Source: Rothia nasimurium (GTDB taxonomy: Bacteria; Actinomycetota; Actinomycetes; Actinomycetales; Micrococcaceae). From it: 64,000 nucleotides of DNA. Shown piece after piece: positions 35,214 through 43,734 of this stretch. The stretch is taken from the NCBI RefSeq assembly GCF_004569295.1, contig NZ_SPQC01000007.1, forward strand, positions 1 to 64,000, written 5' to 3'. The notes below the pieces were generated by a model that saw nothing but the letters and a program-made list of their open reading frames with translations, made no database searches and was not told the origin of the DNA. The position numbers were made by a program, and so were the translations under genes. Position 1 is the first letter of the stretch, and every line of letters begins with the position of its first letter.

Positions 35214-35465
35214 TTCTCTTACGCCTCTTCCATCTCTTGTGATTGCTGGGTGCCAAAACCGCTTTTGGCACGAGGTGGGCGGGCATCGTACACTACATTG
35301 GGCGCGTGATGTACCGCATATCTTTGTCTAGTTTAGAAGTGTTTTGGGGGTTCGTCCAACGCACTACTTTCTATGACATCTCGCCGTGAGACTGTCTGGC
35401 AGAAACAGGCTGGCATTTCGCAGGTGGTGAAAGGGAGCCCACTGAGTAAACCGCTCGATATTCGC

Positions 35466-35471
35466 TAGAAT
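35466..35471 (+). promoter_or_regulatory. Candidate -10 element for a leaderless transcript
   Basis: TAGAAT lies 8 bases before an ATG at 35480. Transcription would start at or next to that ATG, giving a leaderless message that begins with the small ORF. The -35 region (about CTGAGT) is weak. The rest of 35214-35465 holds no gene that I can support; it must contain the kgd promoter. Confidence 0.4.
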
Positions 35472-35479
35472 TGACCACT

Positions 35480-35614
35480 ATGGAAGACCCTTCTAGTTGC
35501 TGCGCATCTTCGCAGCCCTCACGAGCGCTTTGGCGCACATTATTCTTTAACCCAACCGCGGGCGTCCGCATCTCTGGCAACCCGCGCCCAGCCCAGCAGG
35601 CGGTGAGAGCCTAA
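35480..35614 (+). CDS. Possible leaderless 44-residue upstream ORF with a Cys-Cys pair
   Basis: ATG 35480 to TAA 35612-35614. The product begins MEDPSSCCASSQPSR and ends QQAVRA. There is no Shine-Dalgarno site, but a TAGAAT box 8 bases upstream would give a leaderless mRNA, a common form in actinobacteria. The ORF ends 3 bases before the next gene, in the same frame, so ribosomes finishing it could restart there. Short upstream ORFs with neighbouring Cys codons are known in mycobacteria as cysteine-responsive leaders. Whether this is translated is unknown. It may be chance. Confidence 0.35.
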   Translation: MEDPSSCCASSQPSRALWRTLFFNPTAGVRISGNPRPAQQAVRA

Positions 35615-35617
35615 ACC

Positions 35618-36961
35618 ATGGAATGGCTCCTGCTTCTCATTGGCTTTGCCCTGATTCTGGGCACCGGCTTCTTTGTGGCCGTAGAATTTTCGCTGGTAGC
35701 TCTTGATCAGTCCAAGGTCCAGCAAGAAATTGATAGGGGAGACGCCGCAGGTGAACGAGTGCTTGCCTGCCTCAAATCCCTCTCAACCCAGCTATCGAGC
35801 TGCCAGCTGGGTATCACCATGACCACCCTGCTTACCGGTTACACCCTTGACAGCGGTATCAACGCCCTAGCCGGCGACACCATCGCGTCCTGGGGGCTTG
35901 CCCCTTCTGTGGCCTCGGCGCTCACCCTGATTTTCTCTATGGGTATCGCCACCTCGCTCTCCATGATTATCGGCGAGCTGGTACCCAAGAACCTGGCGAT
36001 TGCCGAGCCCTACCGCGTGGCCCGAACCCTGGCCTCGGCCCAGCTGCTTTTCACTAAGGTGATGGGCCCCATCGTCCGCACCGCTAACGGGTCAGCAAAC
36101 TGGGTGCTCCACCGCTTTGGCATGGAAGCTAAGGAAGAGCTCTCAGCAGCCCGTTCACCCGAAGAGCTTTCCTCGATGGTGCGCCGCTCAGCCGACCTGG
36201 GCACCCTGGACTCCGACACCGCCCGCTTCGTCGATAAGACCCTCTCCTTCGCCGAGCTCACCGCAGCTGACGTCATGACCCCCCGCCGCAAGGTCATCAT
36301 GCTCGAAGACACCGCTCCGGTCAGCGACGTCATCGAGCTGGCCCGCACCACCGGCCACTCCCGCTTCCCCCTCTACCGGGAAGACCAGGACAACATCGTG
36401 GGTGTCGTGCACGTGAAGAAGGCTGTGGGCCTTCCCCTCGATAAGCGCGACACGCTGGAAGCCGGAACGCTCATGGAGGATGTGCTGCAGGTACCCGAAA
36501 CCGTGCACCTGGACTCTCTGCTCATGCAGCTGCGAGAGGGCGCCCTACAGCTTGCCGTGGTGCTCGACGAATACGGTGGCACCGCAGGCATCACCACCCT
36601 TGAAGACCTGGTTGAAGAAATCGTCGGTGAAGTCTCCGACGAACACGACACCAACTCCTTCGACGAACGCCCCCTGCGCGTGGGCAGCGGCGACTACATC
36701 TTCTCGGGCCTACTCCGCCCCGACGAGGTCAAGGACTACATCGGCACCCTCGATGTGGACGATGACCCCGCCTACGAAACCATGGGCGGCTTCATGATGG
36801 ACCACCTGGGCCGAGTCCCCGAAACCGGCGACGTGGTGCCCGTTGAGGGCGGGCGCCTGCGCGTAGAAAAGATGGAACAGCGCCGGGTTGACCGCATCCG
36901 CTTTATTCCCGAAGCCCTCACCATAGATGACCTCGCCGCTCGAAAGGAGGGGGCCCAATGA
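35618..36961 (+). CDS. CNNM/CorC-family (HlyC-type) membrane protein with CBS domains
   Basis: 447 residues. The DUF21/CNNM domain covers about 1-190 with three to four helices (LLLLIGFALILGTGFFVAVEF, LGITMTTLLTGYTL, LTLIFSMGIATSLSMIIGE and ELVPKNLAIAEPYRVART). Two CBS repeats follow (VMTPRRKVIMLEDTAPVSDV, LREGALQLAVVLDEYGGTAG), then a CorC/HlyC C-terminal domain (SGLLRPDEVKDYIGTLD). Relatives act in magnesium and cobalt efflux or stress tolerance. The next gene encodes a paralogue and overlaps by 4 bases. The pair is probably a heteromer. Confidence 0.9.
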   Translation: MEWLLLLIGFALILGTGFFVAVEFSLVALDQSKVQQEIDRGDAAGERVLACLKSLSTQLSSCQLGITMTTLLTGYTLDSGINALAGDTIASWGLAPSVASALTLIFSMGIATSLSMIIGELVPKNLAIAEPYRVARTLASAQLLFTKVMGPIVRTANGSANWVLHRFGMEAKEELSAARSPEELSSMVRRSADLGTLDSDTARFVDKTLSFAELTAADVMTPRRKVIMLEDTAPVSDVIELARTTGHSRFPLYREDQDNIVGVVHVKKAVGLPLDKRDTLEAGTLMEDVLQVPETVHLDSLLMQLREGALQLAVVLDEYGGTAGITTLEDLVEEIVGEVSDEHDTNSFDERPLRVGSGDYIFSGLLRPDEVKDYIGTLDVDDDPAYETMGGFMMDHLGRVPETGDVVPVEGGRLRVEKMEQRRVDRIRFIPEALTIDDLAARKEGAQ

Positions 36962-38043
36962 ACGACTGGGTAGCTATCTCCCTGCTCTTTGTGCTCCTTG
37001 CCGGTAACGCCTTCTTCGTGGCCGGTGAGTTCGCCATTATGTCGACCCGCCGCTCCCAGATTGAGCCGCTGGCTGAGACCGGTAATAAGCGCGCGGTCAC
37101 CGTACTTTATGCGCTGGAGAACGTCTCGCTCATGCTGGCTACCTGCCAGCTGGGTATTACCGTCTGTTCCCTGCTGATTCTGAATGTTTCAGAGCCCGCC
37201 CTGCACCACCTGGTGTCTGCACCCCTAGAAAGCTGGGGCATCCCTTACGAGGTGGCTAGCGCTGTAGGCTTTGCCTTCGCGCTAATCCTGGTGACCTACC
37301 TGCACGTTATCTTCGGCGAGATGGTCCCCAAGAATATGGCGGTATCGCTGGCTGCCCAAGGCGTTGCTCTGTGGATTGCCCCGCCCCTGGTCACGGTCTC
37401 GCGGGTGCTCAAGCCCCTGGTGGGCTTCCTCAACTGGATTGCCAACCACACCCTGCGCCTGATGAAGGTAGAACCTAAGGCGGAGGTTGCCTCAACCTTC
37501 ACCCTTGACGAGCTGCAGAATATCGTGGCCCAGTCAACGGCAGAGGGCACGGTTGAGGACGGCTCGGGCGTGCTGTCTGGCGCTCTGGAATTCAGCTCGA
37601 AGACCGTTGCTGAGATTATGGTGCCCGGCGACAAGCTGGTGACCATGAACTTCCCCTGCACCCCGGCCGAGCTGGAACGGGCCGTTGCTCACACCGGCTA
37701 CTCCCGCTTCGTCATGAAGGACGAGCAGGACGGCACCTACATGGGCTACCTGCACATCAAGGACGCCCTGGTCTACGAGGCTGATCGCATGGACCAGCCT
37801 ATTGCCTGGAGCAAGCTGCGCCAGATGTCAATCGTCAAGCCCGACACCGACATCGATGACGCCCTGGCCACCATGCAGCGCAACAGGGCCCATGTCTCTC
37901 ACGTGGTTGACGCCCAGGGCCAGAGTGTTGGTGTGCTCTTCTTAGAAGACATCCTGGAAGAGCTGGTGGGTGAAATTAAGGACACCACCCAGGAGCACGT
38001 GCGCCGCCGCGAGGAGGCCGCTTCAAAGCACAGCGCCGACTAG
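36958..38043 (+). CDS. Second CNNM-family membrane protein with CBS domains
   Basis: 361 residues, a paralogue of the preceding gene and coupled to it by an ATGA overlap. DUF21 region: ISLLFVLLAGNAFFVAGEFAI, CQLGITVCSLLILNVSEPA, LILVTYLHVIFGEMVPKNMA. CBS repeats: GEIMVPGD-like AEIMVPGDKLVTMN and DIDDALATMQRNRAHVSHVV with LFLEDILEELVGEI. The CorC/HlyC transporter-associated C-terminal domain of the partner is missing, which suggests that the two proteins are not equal subunits. Confidence 0.9.
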   Translation: MNDWVAISLLFVLLAGNAFFVAGEFAIMSTRRSQIEPLAETGNKRAVTVLYALENVSLMLATCQLGITVCSLLILNVSEPALHHLVSAPLESWGIPYEVASAVGFAFALILVTYLHVIFGEMVPKNMAVSLAAQGVALWIAPPLVTVSRVLKPLVGFLNWIANHTLRLMKVEPKAEVASTFTLDELQNIVAQSTAEGTVEDGSGVLSGALEFSSKTVAEIMVPGDKLVTMNFPCTPAELERAVAHTGYSRFVMKDEQDGTYMGYLHIKDALVYEADRMDQPIAWSKLRQMSIVKPDTDIDDALATMQRNRAHVSHVVDAQGQSVGVLFLEDILEELVGEIKDTTQEHVRRREEAASKHSAD

Positions 38044-38077
38044 CTTCCTCTAGCTAGCTACCGGTTTCTGCCGGTGC

Positions 38078-38138
38078 GCGGACGTCCGCCCCACCTTTCC
38101 TGCCCCGTGGCAGGGAGGGGGCGGGCGCCCTTTTATTT
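38078..38138 (+). terminator. Terminator after the CNNM gene pair
   Basis: GTCCGCCCC and GGGGCGGGC bracket an inner stem CCTGCC-CCGT-GGCAGG, followed by GCCCTTTTATTT. A perfect 12-bp palindrome GCGGACGTCCGC (38078-38089) lies at its left edge. Confidence 0.7.
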
Positions 38139-38180
38139 CTAGCGGGGAGCGGGTGTGATGCGGTGTACCTGCTTTTTATT

Positions 38181-38195
38181 TGCGAACCGTTCGCA
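38181..38195 (+). promoter_or_regulatory. Palindrome upstream of znuA, candidate Zur operator
   Basis: TGCGAAC-C-GTTCGCA, a perfect 7-bp inverted repeat with one central base, 57 bases before the znuA ATG. The size and position fit a Fur-family operator, and zur lies at the other end of the cluster. The sequence is more GC-rich than known Zur boxes, so the assignment is tentative. Confidence 0.4.
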
Positions 38196-38251
38196 GAAAG
38201 GAGTAGGCTGGTAGAAGCCCTAAACCTAATCCCAGACCAAAGGACAGCGCC

Positions 38252-39211
38252 ATGCGAAAGATTTTCCCCACCGTCTCACTGCTTGCTGTATCGGCGCTGG
38301 CCCTCTCTGCTTGCGGGTCAAGCGGGACGAGCGCGTCCTTGTCCTCAAACGACGGAACCCTGCAGGTCGTCACCACCACCGACGTCTACGCCGATGTAGT
38401 AGCGGCAGTCGGCGGCGATAAGGTAGAGGTCACCCCGCTCATTGCCTCAACCGCCGTGGACCCCCACTCCTATGAAGCCACTAGTCAGGACCGCCTGACC
38501 GTGAAAGACGCTGACCTGGTTGTCGTCAACGGCGGCGGCTACGATACCTTCCTCACCGAAATGGCCGGCACCGATAACCCCGACCAGATTGTGGTGAACG
38601 CGGTAGAGCTCTCGGGCCTCTTTAGCGCCGACGACCTGGCCCACATGACAGAAGAGCACAGCACCACCGGTGAAGACCACTCTGACCACGTGCACTCCTA
38701 CAACGAGCACGTCTGGTACGATCTGGACACCATGAAGAAGGTAGCTGACCAAGTAGCAGCCGACCTGGCTGGGCTCGACTCCGCCAACGCGGACGCCTAC
38801 ACCAGCGCAGCTGCAGCCTTCTCCACCGATGCTGACCAGCTACTTGACCGTCTCAAGGCTATTGACACCGAAGAGCGTACTTACCTGGCGACCGAGCCGG
38901 TCTCGGGCTACATGCTGGAGGACGCCGGCTTCACCGACTCCACCCCGGCAGATTTGACCGCAGCGGTCGATAGCGAAAGCGATATCGCCCCCCTGACCCT
39001 GCAGGAAGCCAAGGACGCCCTCACCGGCGGTAGCATCGACCTGCTGGCCTTCAACGAGCAAACCCAGACCACCCAGACCACCGAAATCTATACCTTCGCC
39101 CAGGAAGCCGGAGTTGCCAGTGTCTCCTTCACTGAGACCCTGCCCGAGAACACCGGCTACATGGACTGGATGACCCAGAACATCGACAACCTAGAAAAGG
39201 CAGTAGCATAA
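38252..39211 (+). CDS. znuA: Zinc ABC transporter substrate-binding lipoprotein
   Basis: A 319-residue cluster A-I binding protein. The signal SLLAVSALALSAC ends in a lipobox. Metal ligands: H at VDPHSYEAT, H in the His/Asp/Glu-rich loop HMTEEHSTTGEDHSDHVHSYNEH broken here for length (residues about 131-153), and the acidic LAFNEQTQT region near the C-terminus. The His-rich loop is typical of zinc rather than manganese proteins. ATPase and permease genes follow directly and a Zur-type regulator closes the cluster. Confidence 0.9.
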   Translation: MRKIFPTVSLLAVSALALSACGSSGTSASLSSNDGTLQVVTTTDVYADVVAAVGGDKVEVTPLIASTAVDPHSYEATSQDRLTVKDADLVVVNGGGYDTFLTEMAGTDNPDQIVVNAVELSGLFSADDLAHMTEEHSTTGEDHSDHVHSYNEHVWYDLDTMKKVADQVAADLAGLDSANADAYTSAAAAFSTDADQLLDRLKAIDTEERTYLATEPVSGYMLEDAGFTDSTPADLTAAVDSESDIAPLTLQEAKDALTGGSIDLLAFNEQTQTTQTTEIYTFAQEAGVASVSFTETLPENTGYMDWMTQNIDNLEKAVA

Positions 39212-39216
39212 AGCCT

Positions 39217-40074
39217 ATGGCTCACCCTTCTACCCAGCTCGCCCCCGCCCTTACGGTGACCGGGGGCGGGCTTTCCTTTGGCCACCGCACCCTGTGGCAG
39301 GACCTCAATCTCACCGTCGAACAGGGCGAATATTTTGCCGTCCTGGGCCCTAACGGTTCGGGCAAATCGACCTTTATCAAGGTCATCTTGGGTCTGACCC
39401 AGCTGAGCGCCGGCAAAATTTCGGTTCTGGGTGCCCCTGCGCGCCTGGGGAACCCCGGCGTCGGCTACATTCCCCAGCAGAAGGCGATTGGCACCGAGAT
39501 GCCCCTGCGGGCCCGCGATTTTGTGGGGCTGGGGGTGGATGGCCACCGCTGGGGCTTCCGCGTGAAGAACCGGGCCTACCGGGAGAAGGTTGACTCCCTG
39601 CTCGATGCGGTCGGCGCCAGCGACTACGCCAACGTGCCGGTGGGGCTTCTATCGGGCGGCGAGCAGCAGCGCCTGCGTATCGCCCAGGCCCTTGCCAACG
39701 ACCCCAAGATTATCCTGGCAGACGAGGCCCTGCTCTCCCTGGACCTCAACCACCAGTACGCCGTCTCAGACCTGATTCACCGCTACAACCGGGATCACGG
39801 AGCCACGGTCGTTTTCGTGACCCACGAGATCAACCCAATTATCGACCATGTAGACCGCCTGCTCTACCTCGCGGGCGGACGCTTCACCGTGGGGTCGGTG
39901 GAGCAGGTCATGCGCAGCGAGGTGCTCACAGACCTCTACCAGACCCCGGTATCGGTGATACAAACCAACGGCCGCTACGTTGTGGTGGGCGGCGAGTACG
40001 GGGAACACCACTGTGCCCTAGAAACCAACCACCCCCAGCTACTTGCACCTGCGAAAGGGGCAGATAACCGATGA
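39217..40074 (+). CDS. znuC: Zinc ABC transporter ATP-binding protein
   Basis: 285 residues. Walker A is LGPNGSGKSTFIK, the ABC signature LLSGGEQQRLRIAQALA, Walker B KIILADEALLSLDLN, and the switch His is in VVFVTHEINPI. The C-terminal 60 residues extend past the core as in other cluster 9 importers. The stop overlaps the permease start (ATGA). It starts 5 bases after znuA. Confidence 0.92.
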   Translation: MAHPSTQLAPALTVTGGGLSFGHRTLWQDLNLTVEQGEYFAVLGPNGSGKSTFIKVILGLTQLSAGKISVLGAPARLGNPGVGYIPQQKAIGTEMPLRARDFVGLGVDGHRWGFRVKNRAYREKVDSLLDAVGASDYANVPVGLLSGGEQQRLRIAQALANDPKIILADEALLSLDLNHQYAVSDLIHRYNRDHGATVVFVTHEINPIIDHVDRLLYLAGGRFTVGSVEQVMRSEVLTDLYQTPVSVIQTNGRYVVVGGEYGEHHCALETNHPQLLAPAKGADNR

Positions 40075-40988
40075 CTTTTGCGGACTTTATGGGCAAGGTC
40101 TTTGTCTTTGACCGCTACGGTGAGCTGGTGGCCCTGCTGAGTCAGTCCATTATCGCCGGGGCTATTTTGGGTGTGATTGGTGGCTTTGTAGGGCTCTTTG
40201 TGATGCTCCGCCGTCACGCTTTTGCGGTGCACGCCATCGCCGAAATGTCCTTTGCCGGGGCTGCCCTCTTCTTGCTCTTGGGCTATAACGTGGTCACCGG
40301 TTCCTTGGTGGGCTCCATTATCTCTGCCCTGCTGATTGCCCTGATGGGCGCCCGGGCTCACGAAAACGATTCGATCATCGGTGCCCTGATGCCCTTTGGT
40401 CTGGGGCTGGGAATCCTCTTCCTCTCCCTCTACTCGGGCAGGGCAGCTAATAAGTTCTCGTTGCTGACCGGTCAAATCGTTTCGGTTGACTCTGCCCAGC
40501 TGACCTCTATGGTCATCGGCGGGGTGGTGATTATTGCGGCTCTGGCTATCATGTGGCGGCCGCTCATGTTCGCCTCTCTTGATCCGGTGGTTGCCTCAGC
40601 CAAGGGGGTGCCGCTGAAGGCCCTTTCGATTGCTTTTATGATTGTGCTGGGTATCGCCACCGCCCTGTCGGTGCAGGTGGTGGGCTCCCTGCTGGTTCTT
40701 GCCCTGCTGATTACCCCGGCAGCGGCAGCCCTGCAAATCACAGCCTCACCCCTGCGCGCCCTGATTCTTTCAGTGCTCTTTGCAGAAACAGCCATGGTGG
40801 GCGGTATTCTTCTGGCCCTGGCAGGTTCCCTGCCCATCAGCCCCTACGTGACCACCCTGTCCTTCCTCATCTTCGTGGTCTGCCGCCTGGTGCGAGCCGT
40901 CCGCCAGCGCTACTCAGCCTCGGGGCGCGTCCGCTCCTCATCTGAAGCCGCAGCAGTACCTAGCCCTGCTGGTGGGCAGAGCAGCTAG
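40071..40988 (+). CDS. znuB: Zinc ABC transporter permease
   Basis: A 305-residue ABC-3 family permease with about eight membrane helices (LSQSIIAGAILGVIGGFVGLF, SLVGSIISALLIALMG, MVIGGVVIIAALAIM, LLVLALLITPAAAALQI). HAIAEMSFAGAALFLLLGY holds the coupling region. The start overlaps znuC by 4 bases. The last 29 bases overlap the 3' end of zur on the other strand, so the two mRNAs are complementary at their ends. Confidence 0.92.
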   Translation: MTFADFMGKVFVFDRYGELVALLSQSIIAGAILGVIGGFVGLFVMLRRHAFAVHAIAEMSFAGAALFLLLGYNVVTGSLVGSIISALLIALMGARAHENDSIIGALMPFGLGLGILFLSLYSGRAANKFSLLTGQIVSVDSAQLTSMVIGGVVIIAALAIMWRPLMFASLDPVVASAKGVPLKALSIAFMIVLGIATALSVQVVGSLLVLALLITPAAAALQITASPLRALILSVLFAETAMVGGILLALAGSLPISPYVTTLSFLIFVVCRLVRAVRQRYSASGRVRSSSEAAAVPSPAGGQSS

Positions 40989-41394
40989 AGCAGACCCCGG
41001 TAATCTCAATGACGTGCTTGACCTCGGTGTAGCCGTTCTTTGCCGCAATCGCCAGGGCTAGCTCTTCAAGCTCAGGAATCTCAAATTCCCGGGCAGCCCC
41101 GCAGATACGGCAGAGCAGGTGATGGTGGTGATGCTCTGAGTCGCAGCGGCGGTAGATAGCTTCGCCGTCCTCGGTCTTGAGGGCCTCTACCTCACCGGTG
41201 CCCACCATGGACTGCAAAAGACGGTAGGTGGTTGCCAGCGACACCTTATCGCCGCGCGAGAGCATGAGCTGGTGCAGGTCTTGAGCAGAAATAAAGTCTT
41301 CGAGGGTTTCGAGGGTTGTGGTGACTGCCCGGCGCTGTTTAGTGTTGCGAATTTCGGTGGGCTTGCTGGCTGACGACGCTGAGTTGGTGTTCAC
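40960..41394 (-). CDS. zur: Fur-family regulator, probably Zur
   Basis: 144 residues. The winged helix is in the first 80 residues (RNTKQRRAVTTTLE, ISAQDLHQLMLSRGDKVSLA, TTYRLLQSMVGTG). The regulatory metal site region is CDSEHHHHHLLCRICG, and the structural zinc site has CRIC plus CSSC at the C-terminus. Its place beside znuACB makes zinc the likely effector. It is on the same strand as the siderophore permeases, 97 bases downstream, and convergent with znuB. Confidence 0.87.
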   Translation of the reverse strand: MNTNSASSASKPTEIRNTKQRRAVTTTLETLEDFISAQDLHQLMLSRGDKVSLATTYRLLQSMVGTGEVEALKTEDGEAIYRRCDSEHHHHHLLCRICGAAREFEIPELEELALAIAAKNGYTEVKHVIEITGVCSSCSAHQQG

Positions 41395-41491
41395 GGGTCA
41401 TTCCCTCGTCTAAAATCGGTCTCTCTCTGTGCCTACTGTACACCAGGTTTCCCGGGGCAGATACGGCCCTCACGCGGGGCGAAAAGCAGCG

Positions 41492-42502
41492 CTAGCGGTG
41501 AGGTCTAGCCAGCAGCCAGAGCAGGTAGGCGCCGCCCAGGGCACCGGTCACTAGCCCCACCGGCAGTTGCACCGGGGCAAAGAGATGCCCCGCCCAATAA
41601 TCGGACCAGGCAAGGAGGACCGCGCCCAGCAGGGGCGACTGCCACAGGGCAGCTCCCGGGGTGGCCCAGAGCCGTCGAGCAATCTGCGGTGCCACCAGGG
41701 CTATGAAGCCGATGGGCCCGCCCAGGGCAATAGCACCGGCTGTCAGCAGTACAGCCAGGGCAAGCAGCAGATAGCTGGTGCGGGTGACAGGAAGACCCAG
41801 GGCGGCGGCGACGTCATCGCCGAGCTCTAGGATGCGGACGCTGCGGGCAGCTAAGAGGGCAGGGGCCAGCAGGAGGAGCAGGGTAAGCGCTATCGGCCCG
41901 GTCTGCGACCAGGTCAGAGCACTGAGGGAACCGTACTGCCAGGTGCGGGCTACCTCGGCGGCTTCAAGGTCTGCCCGAGTCAGCAGATAGTCGTTGACCG
42001 AGCCCAGCATCGCTCCCAGGGCTATACCCACTAAAACGAGTTGATGGGCTAGGCTCCGGTTGCCACAACGGGCAAGACCCAGGGCTACCGCTGCGGTGAG
42101 AAAGCCGCCAATGAGGGCTCCAGAAGCAACCCCGATGCCGGGCGACCCCGATTCAGCAGCTGGTACCACCAGCATGATAGTGAGAGCACCCGTAGCAGAA
42201 CCCGTTGTAAAGCCGATAATATCGGGGCTCCCTAAAGGGTTGCGAGAGACCGACTGGAAGACCATACCTGCCAAACCCAGGGCCGCACCGATTGTAAGTG
42301 CCGCCACCAGCCGGGGCAGGCGCTGGTTGAGCAGGATATGGGTATCGAGTTCGCTGCCCTGCCCCGCTAGCGTAGCTGCAATCTGGGGCAGCGACAGGGA
42401 ATAGGTGCCCGTGGTCAGCGCCAGCCAGGCTACACCGCACAGCAGAAGCAAAATACCAACAGTCACCAGACCGGTCCTTGATTTTAACGCGTGCTGTTTC
42501 AT
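41492..42502 (-). CDS. Iron-siderophore ABC permease, FecCD family (second)
   Basis: 336 residues with about nine to ten hydrophobic helices. Family motifs: RLPRLVAALTIGAALGLAGM, FQSVSRNPLGSPDIIGF, and near the end GPIGFIALVAPQIARRLWA. The start overlaps the end of the first permease by 4 bases, so the two are made together as a heterodimer. The specific siderophore is unknown. zur follows. Confidence 0.9.
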   Translation of the reverse strand: MKQHALKSRTGLVTVGILLLLCGVAWLALTTGTYSLSLPQIAATLAGQGSELDTHILLNQRLPRLVAALTIGAALGLAGMVFQSVSRNPLGSPDIIGFTTGSATGALTIMLVVPAAESGSPGIGVASGALIGGFLTAAVALGLARCGNRSLAHQLVLVGIALGAMLGSVNDYLLTRADLEAAEVARTWQYGSLSALTWSQTGPIALTLLLLLAPALLAARSVRILELGDDVAAALGLPVTRTSYLLLALAVLLTAGAIALGGPIGFIALVAPQIARRLWATPGAALWQSPLLGAVLLAWSDYWAGHLFAPVQLPVGLVTGALGGAYLLWLLARPHR

Positions 42503-43671
42503 GCTCGGTCCCCTTCCTGCCTGCTGCCCAGCACCCCAACCTGCTGCGAATACCGACTTAAACGGCGGGCAGCGGGGCAGGAGCGGGGGCGCTCGCGGCG
42601 TAGCACCAGTATCAGAAGCACGGGAGCACCAATCAGGGCGGTGACGATCCCGACCTCAAGCTCGGCAGGGGCCAGCACGAGCCGACCGATCACATCGGCT
42701 ATGAGTACGAGCAGCGCCCCAAAGAGTAGAGAGAGCGGTAGCACCCGCTTGATGCTGCTGCCCACCAGCAGGCGAAGGGCATGGGGAACCACCAGGCCCA
42801 CAAAACCAATGGGGCCCGCAAGGGCGGTAGCCCCACCGCAGAGCAGGGTGATGGCTAGCAGGGTCAGAAGTCGCACCTGCCCAACGGGCACCCCCAGGGC
42901 AGCCGCGGCGTCCTCACCCATGAGCAGGGCATCGAGGGGCTTGATGACGAGCATGCCTAGCACGAGGCCCAGGACGATAAGCGGCGCTACCGCTCCCACC
43001 TGCTCGTAGGTGCGTTCGGTCAGCGACCCCACGACCCAAAACCGGTGGGAGTCGAAGGCAGAAGAATTGAACATGGTGATACTGCCGGTGACGGCTCCGG
43101 CGCAGGCGCTCAGAGCTAACCCGGTCAGTAGAAGGTGGGCCAGCGGGTCGGTGGAGGGAGAATGCCTTCCCAGACCAATCCAGCCAACCAGCAGGGCAGC
43201 TCCTGCGGCCCCTAGACAGGCCAGCCAGAGTCTACCGCTGAGAGAGCCTATGCCGAGGACGGCAGCTCCAACCACCACCGCCAGGGCGGCCCCGGCGTTG
43301 ACCCCGAGCAGACCCGGCTCCGCCAGGGGGTTGCGGGTGAGGGACTGCATAAGCACCCCGGCAACCGCCAGACCCGACCCCACCAATAGCGCTGCCAGAG
43401 CCCGCGGAAGGCGCAGCTCCCAGACAATTACCGAGGCTACTGAATCGTCAGGGGAAACCAGAGCCCTGATGACATCGGGCAGGGGCAGCGCACGGGACCC
43501 CAGCGCCAGGCTGATCGCCAGCAGAAGACCTACCAGGGCTAGCCCAAGAACGATGAGAAGAAAGAGCGTAAGGACGCCTGCGCCCGACCGAAAGTGCTGG
43601 GTTCGGGCTGGTACTGAGGTAGGGGAGGCGCCTGCCAGCGGACGCCGGTGGGCTGGGAAAAGTGGGGGCAC
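42499..43671 (-). CDS. Iron-siderophore ABC permease, FecCD family (first)
   Basis: 390 residues. A basic N-terminal tail of about 30 residues (AHRRPLAGASPTSVPAR) precedes the first helix (AGVLTLFLLIVLGLALVGLL). Motifs: ELRLPRALAALLVGSGLAVAG, MQSLTRNPLAEPGLLGVNAG and GPIGFVGLVVPHALRLLVG. GTG start; its ribosome binding site is poor, so a start further in cannot be excluded. It is divergent from the binding-protein gene across a DtxR-type box. No cognate ATPase gene is in the window. Confidence 0.9.
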   Translation of the reverse strand: MPPLFPAHRRPLAGASPTSVPARTQHFRSGAGVLTLFLLIVLGLALVGLLLAISLALGSRALPLPDVIRALVSPDDSVASVIVWELRLPRALAALLVGSGLAVAGVLMQSLTRNPLAEPGLLGVNAGAALAVVVGAAVLGIGSLSGRLWLACLGAAGAALLVGWIGLGRHSPSTDPLAHLLLTGLALSACAGAVTGSITMFNSSAFDSHRFWVVGSLTERTYEQVGAVAPLIVLGLVLGMLVIKPLDALLMGEDAAAALGVPVGQVRLLTLLAITLLCGGATALAGPIGFVGLVVPHALRLLVGSSIKRVLPLSLLFGALLVLIADVIGRLVLAPAELEVGIVTALIGAPVLLILVLRRERPRSCPAARRLSRYSQQVGVLGSRQEGDRA

Positions 43672-43700
43672 GGTAGCGTTTCTCTAGGTGAGACGGGAAT

Positions 43701-43730
43701 TTGAAATTTACTTAGGCTAGCCTATCTTAA
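43701..43730 (+). promoter_or_regulatory. Promoter with DtxR/IdeR iron box
   Basis: TTAGGCTAGCCTATCTTAA (43712-43730) matches the 19-bp DtxR/IdeR consensus TTAGGTTAGSCTAACCTAA closely. TTGAAA (43701-43706) and TATCTT (43723-43728), 16 bases apart, make a promoter inside the box. Transcription would begin at about the ATG at 43735, so the binding-protein mRNA should be leaderless. With iron present, the repressor would block this promoter, and probably the divergent permease promoter as well. Confidence 0.8.
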
Positions 43731-43734
43731 ACCT

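Noticed and set aside
39217-40074. ATPase of the siderophore importer
   Set aside because: The only ABC ATPase gene in the cluster is coupled to znuA and znuB and belongs to the zinc importer.
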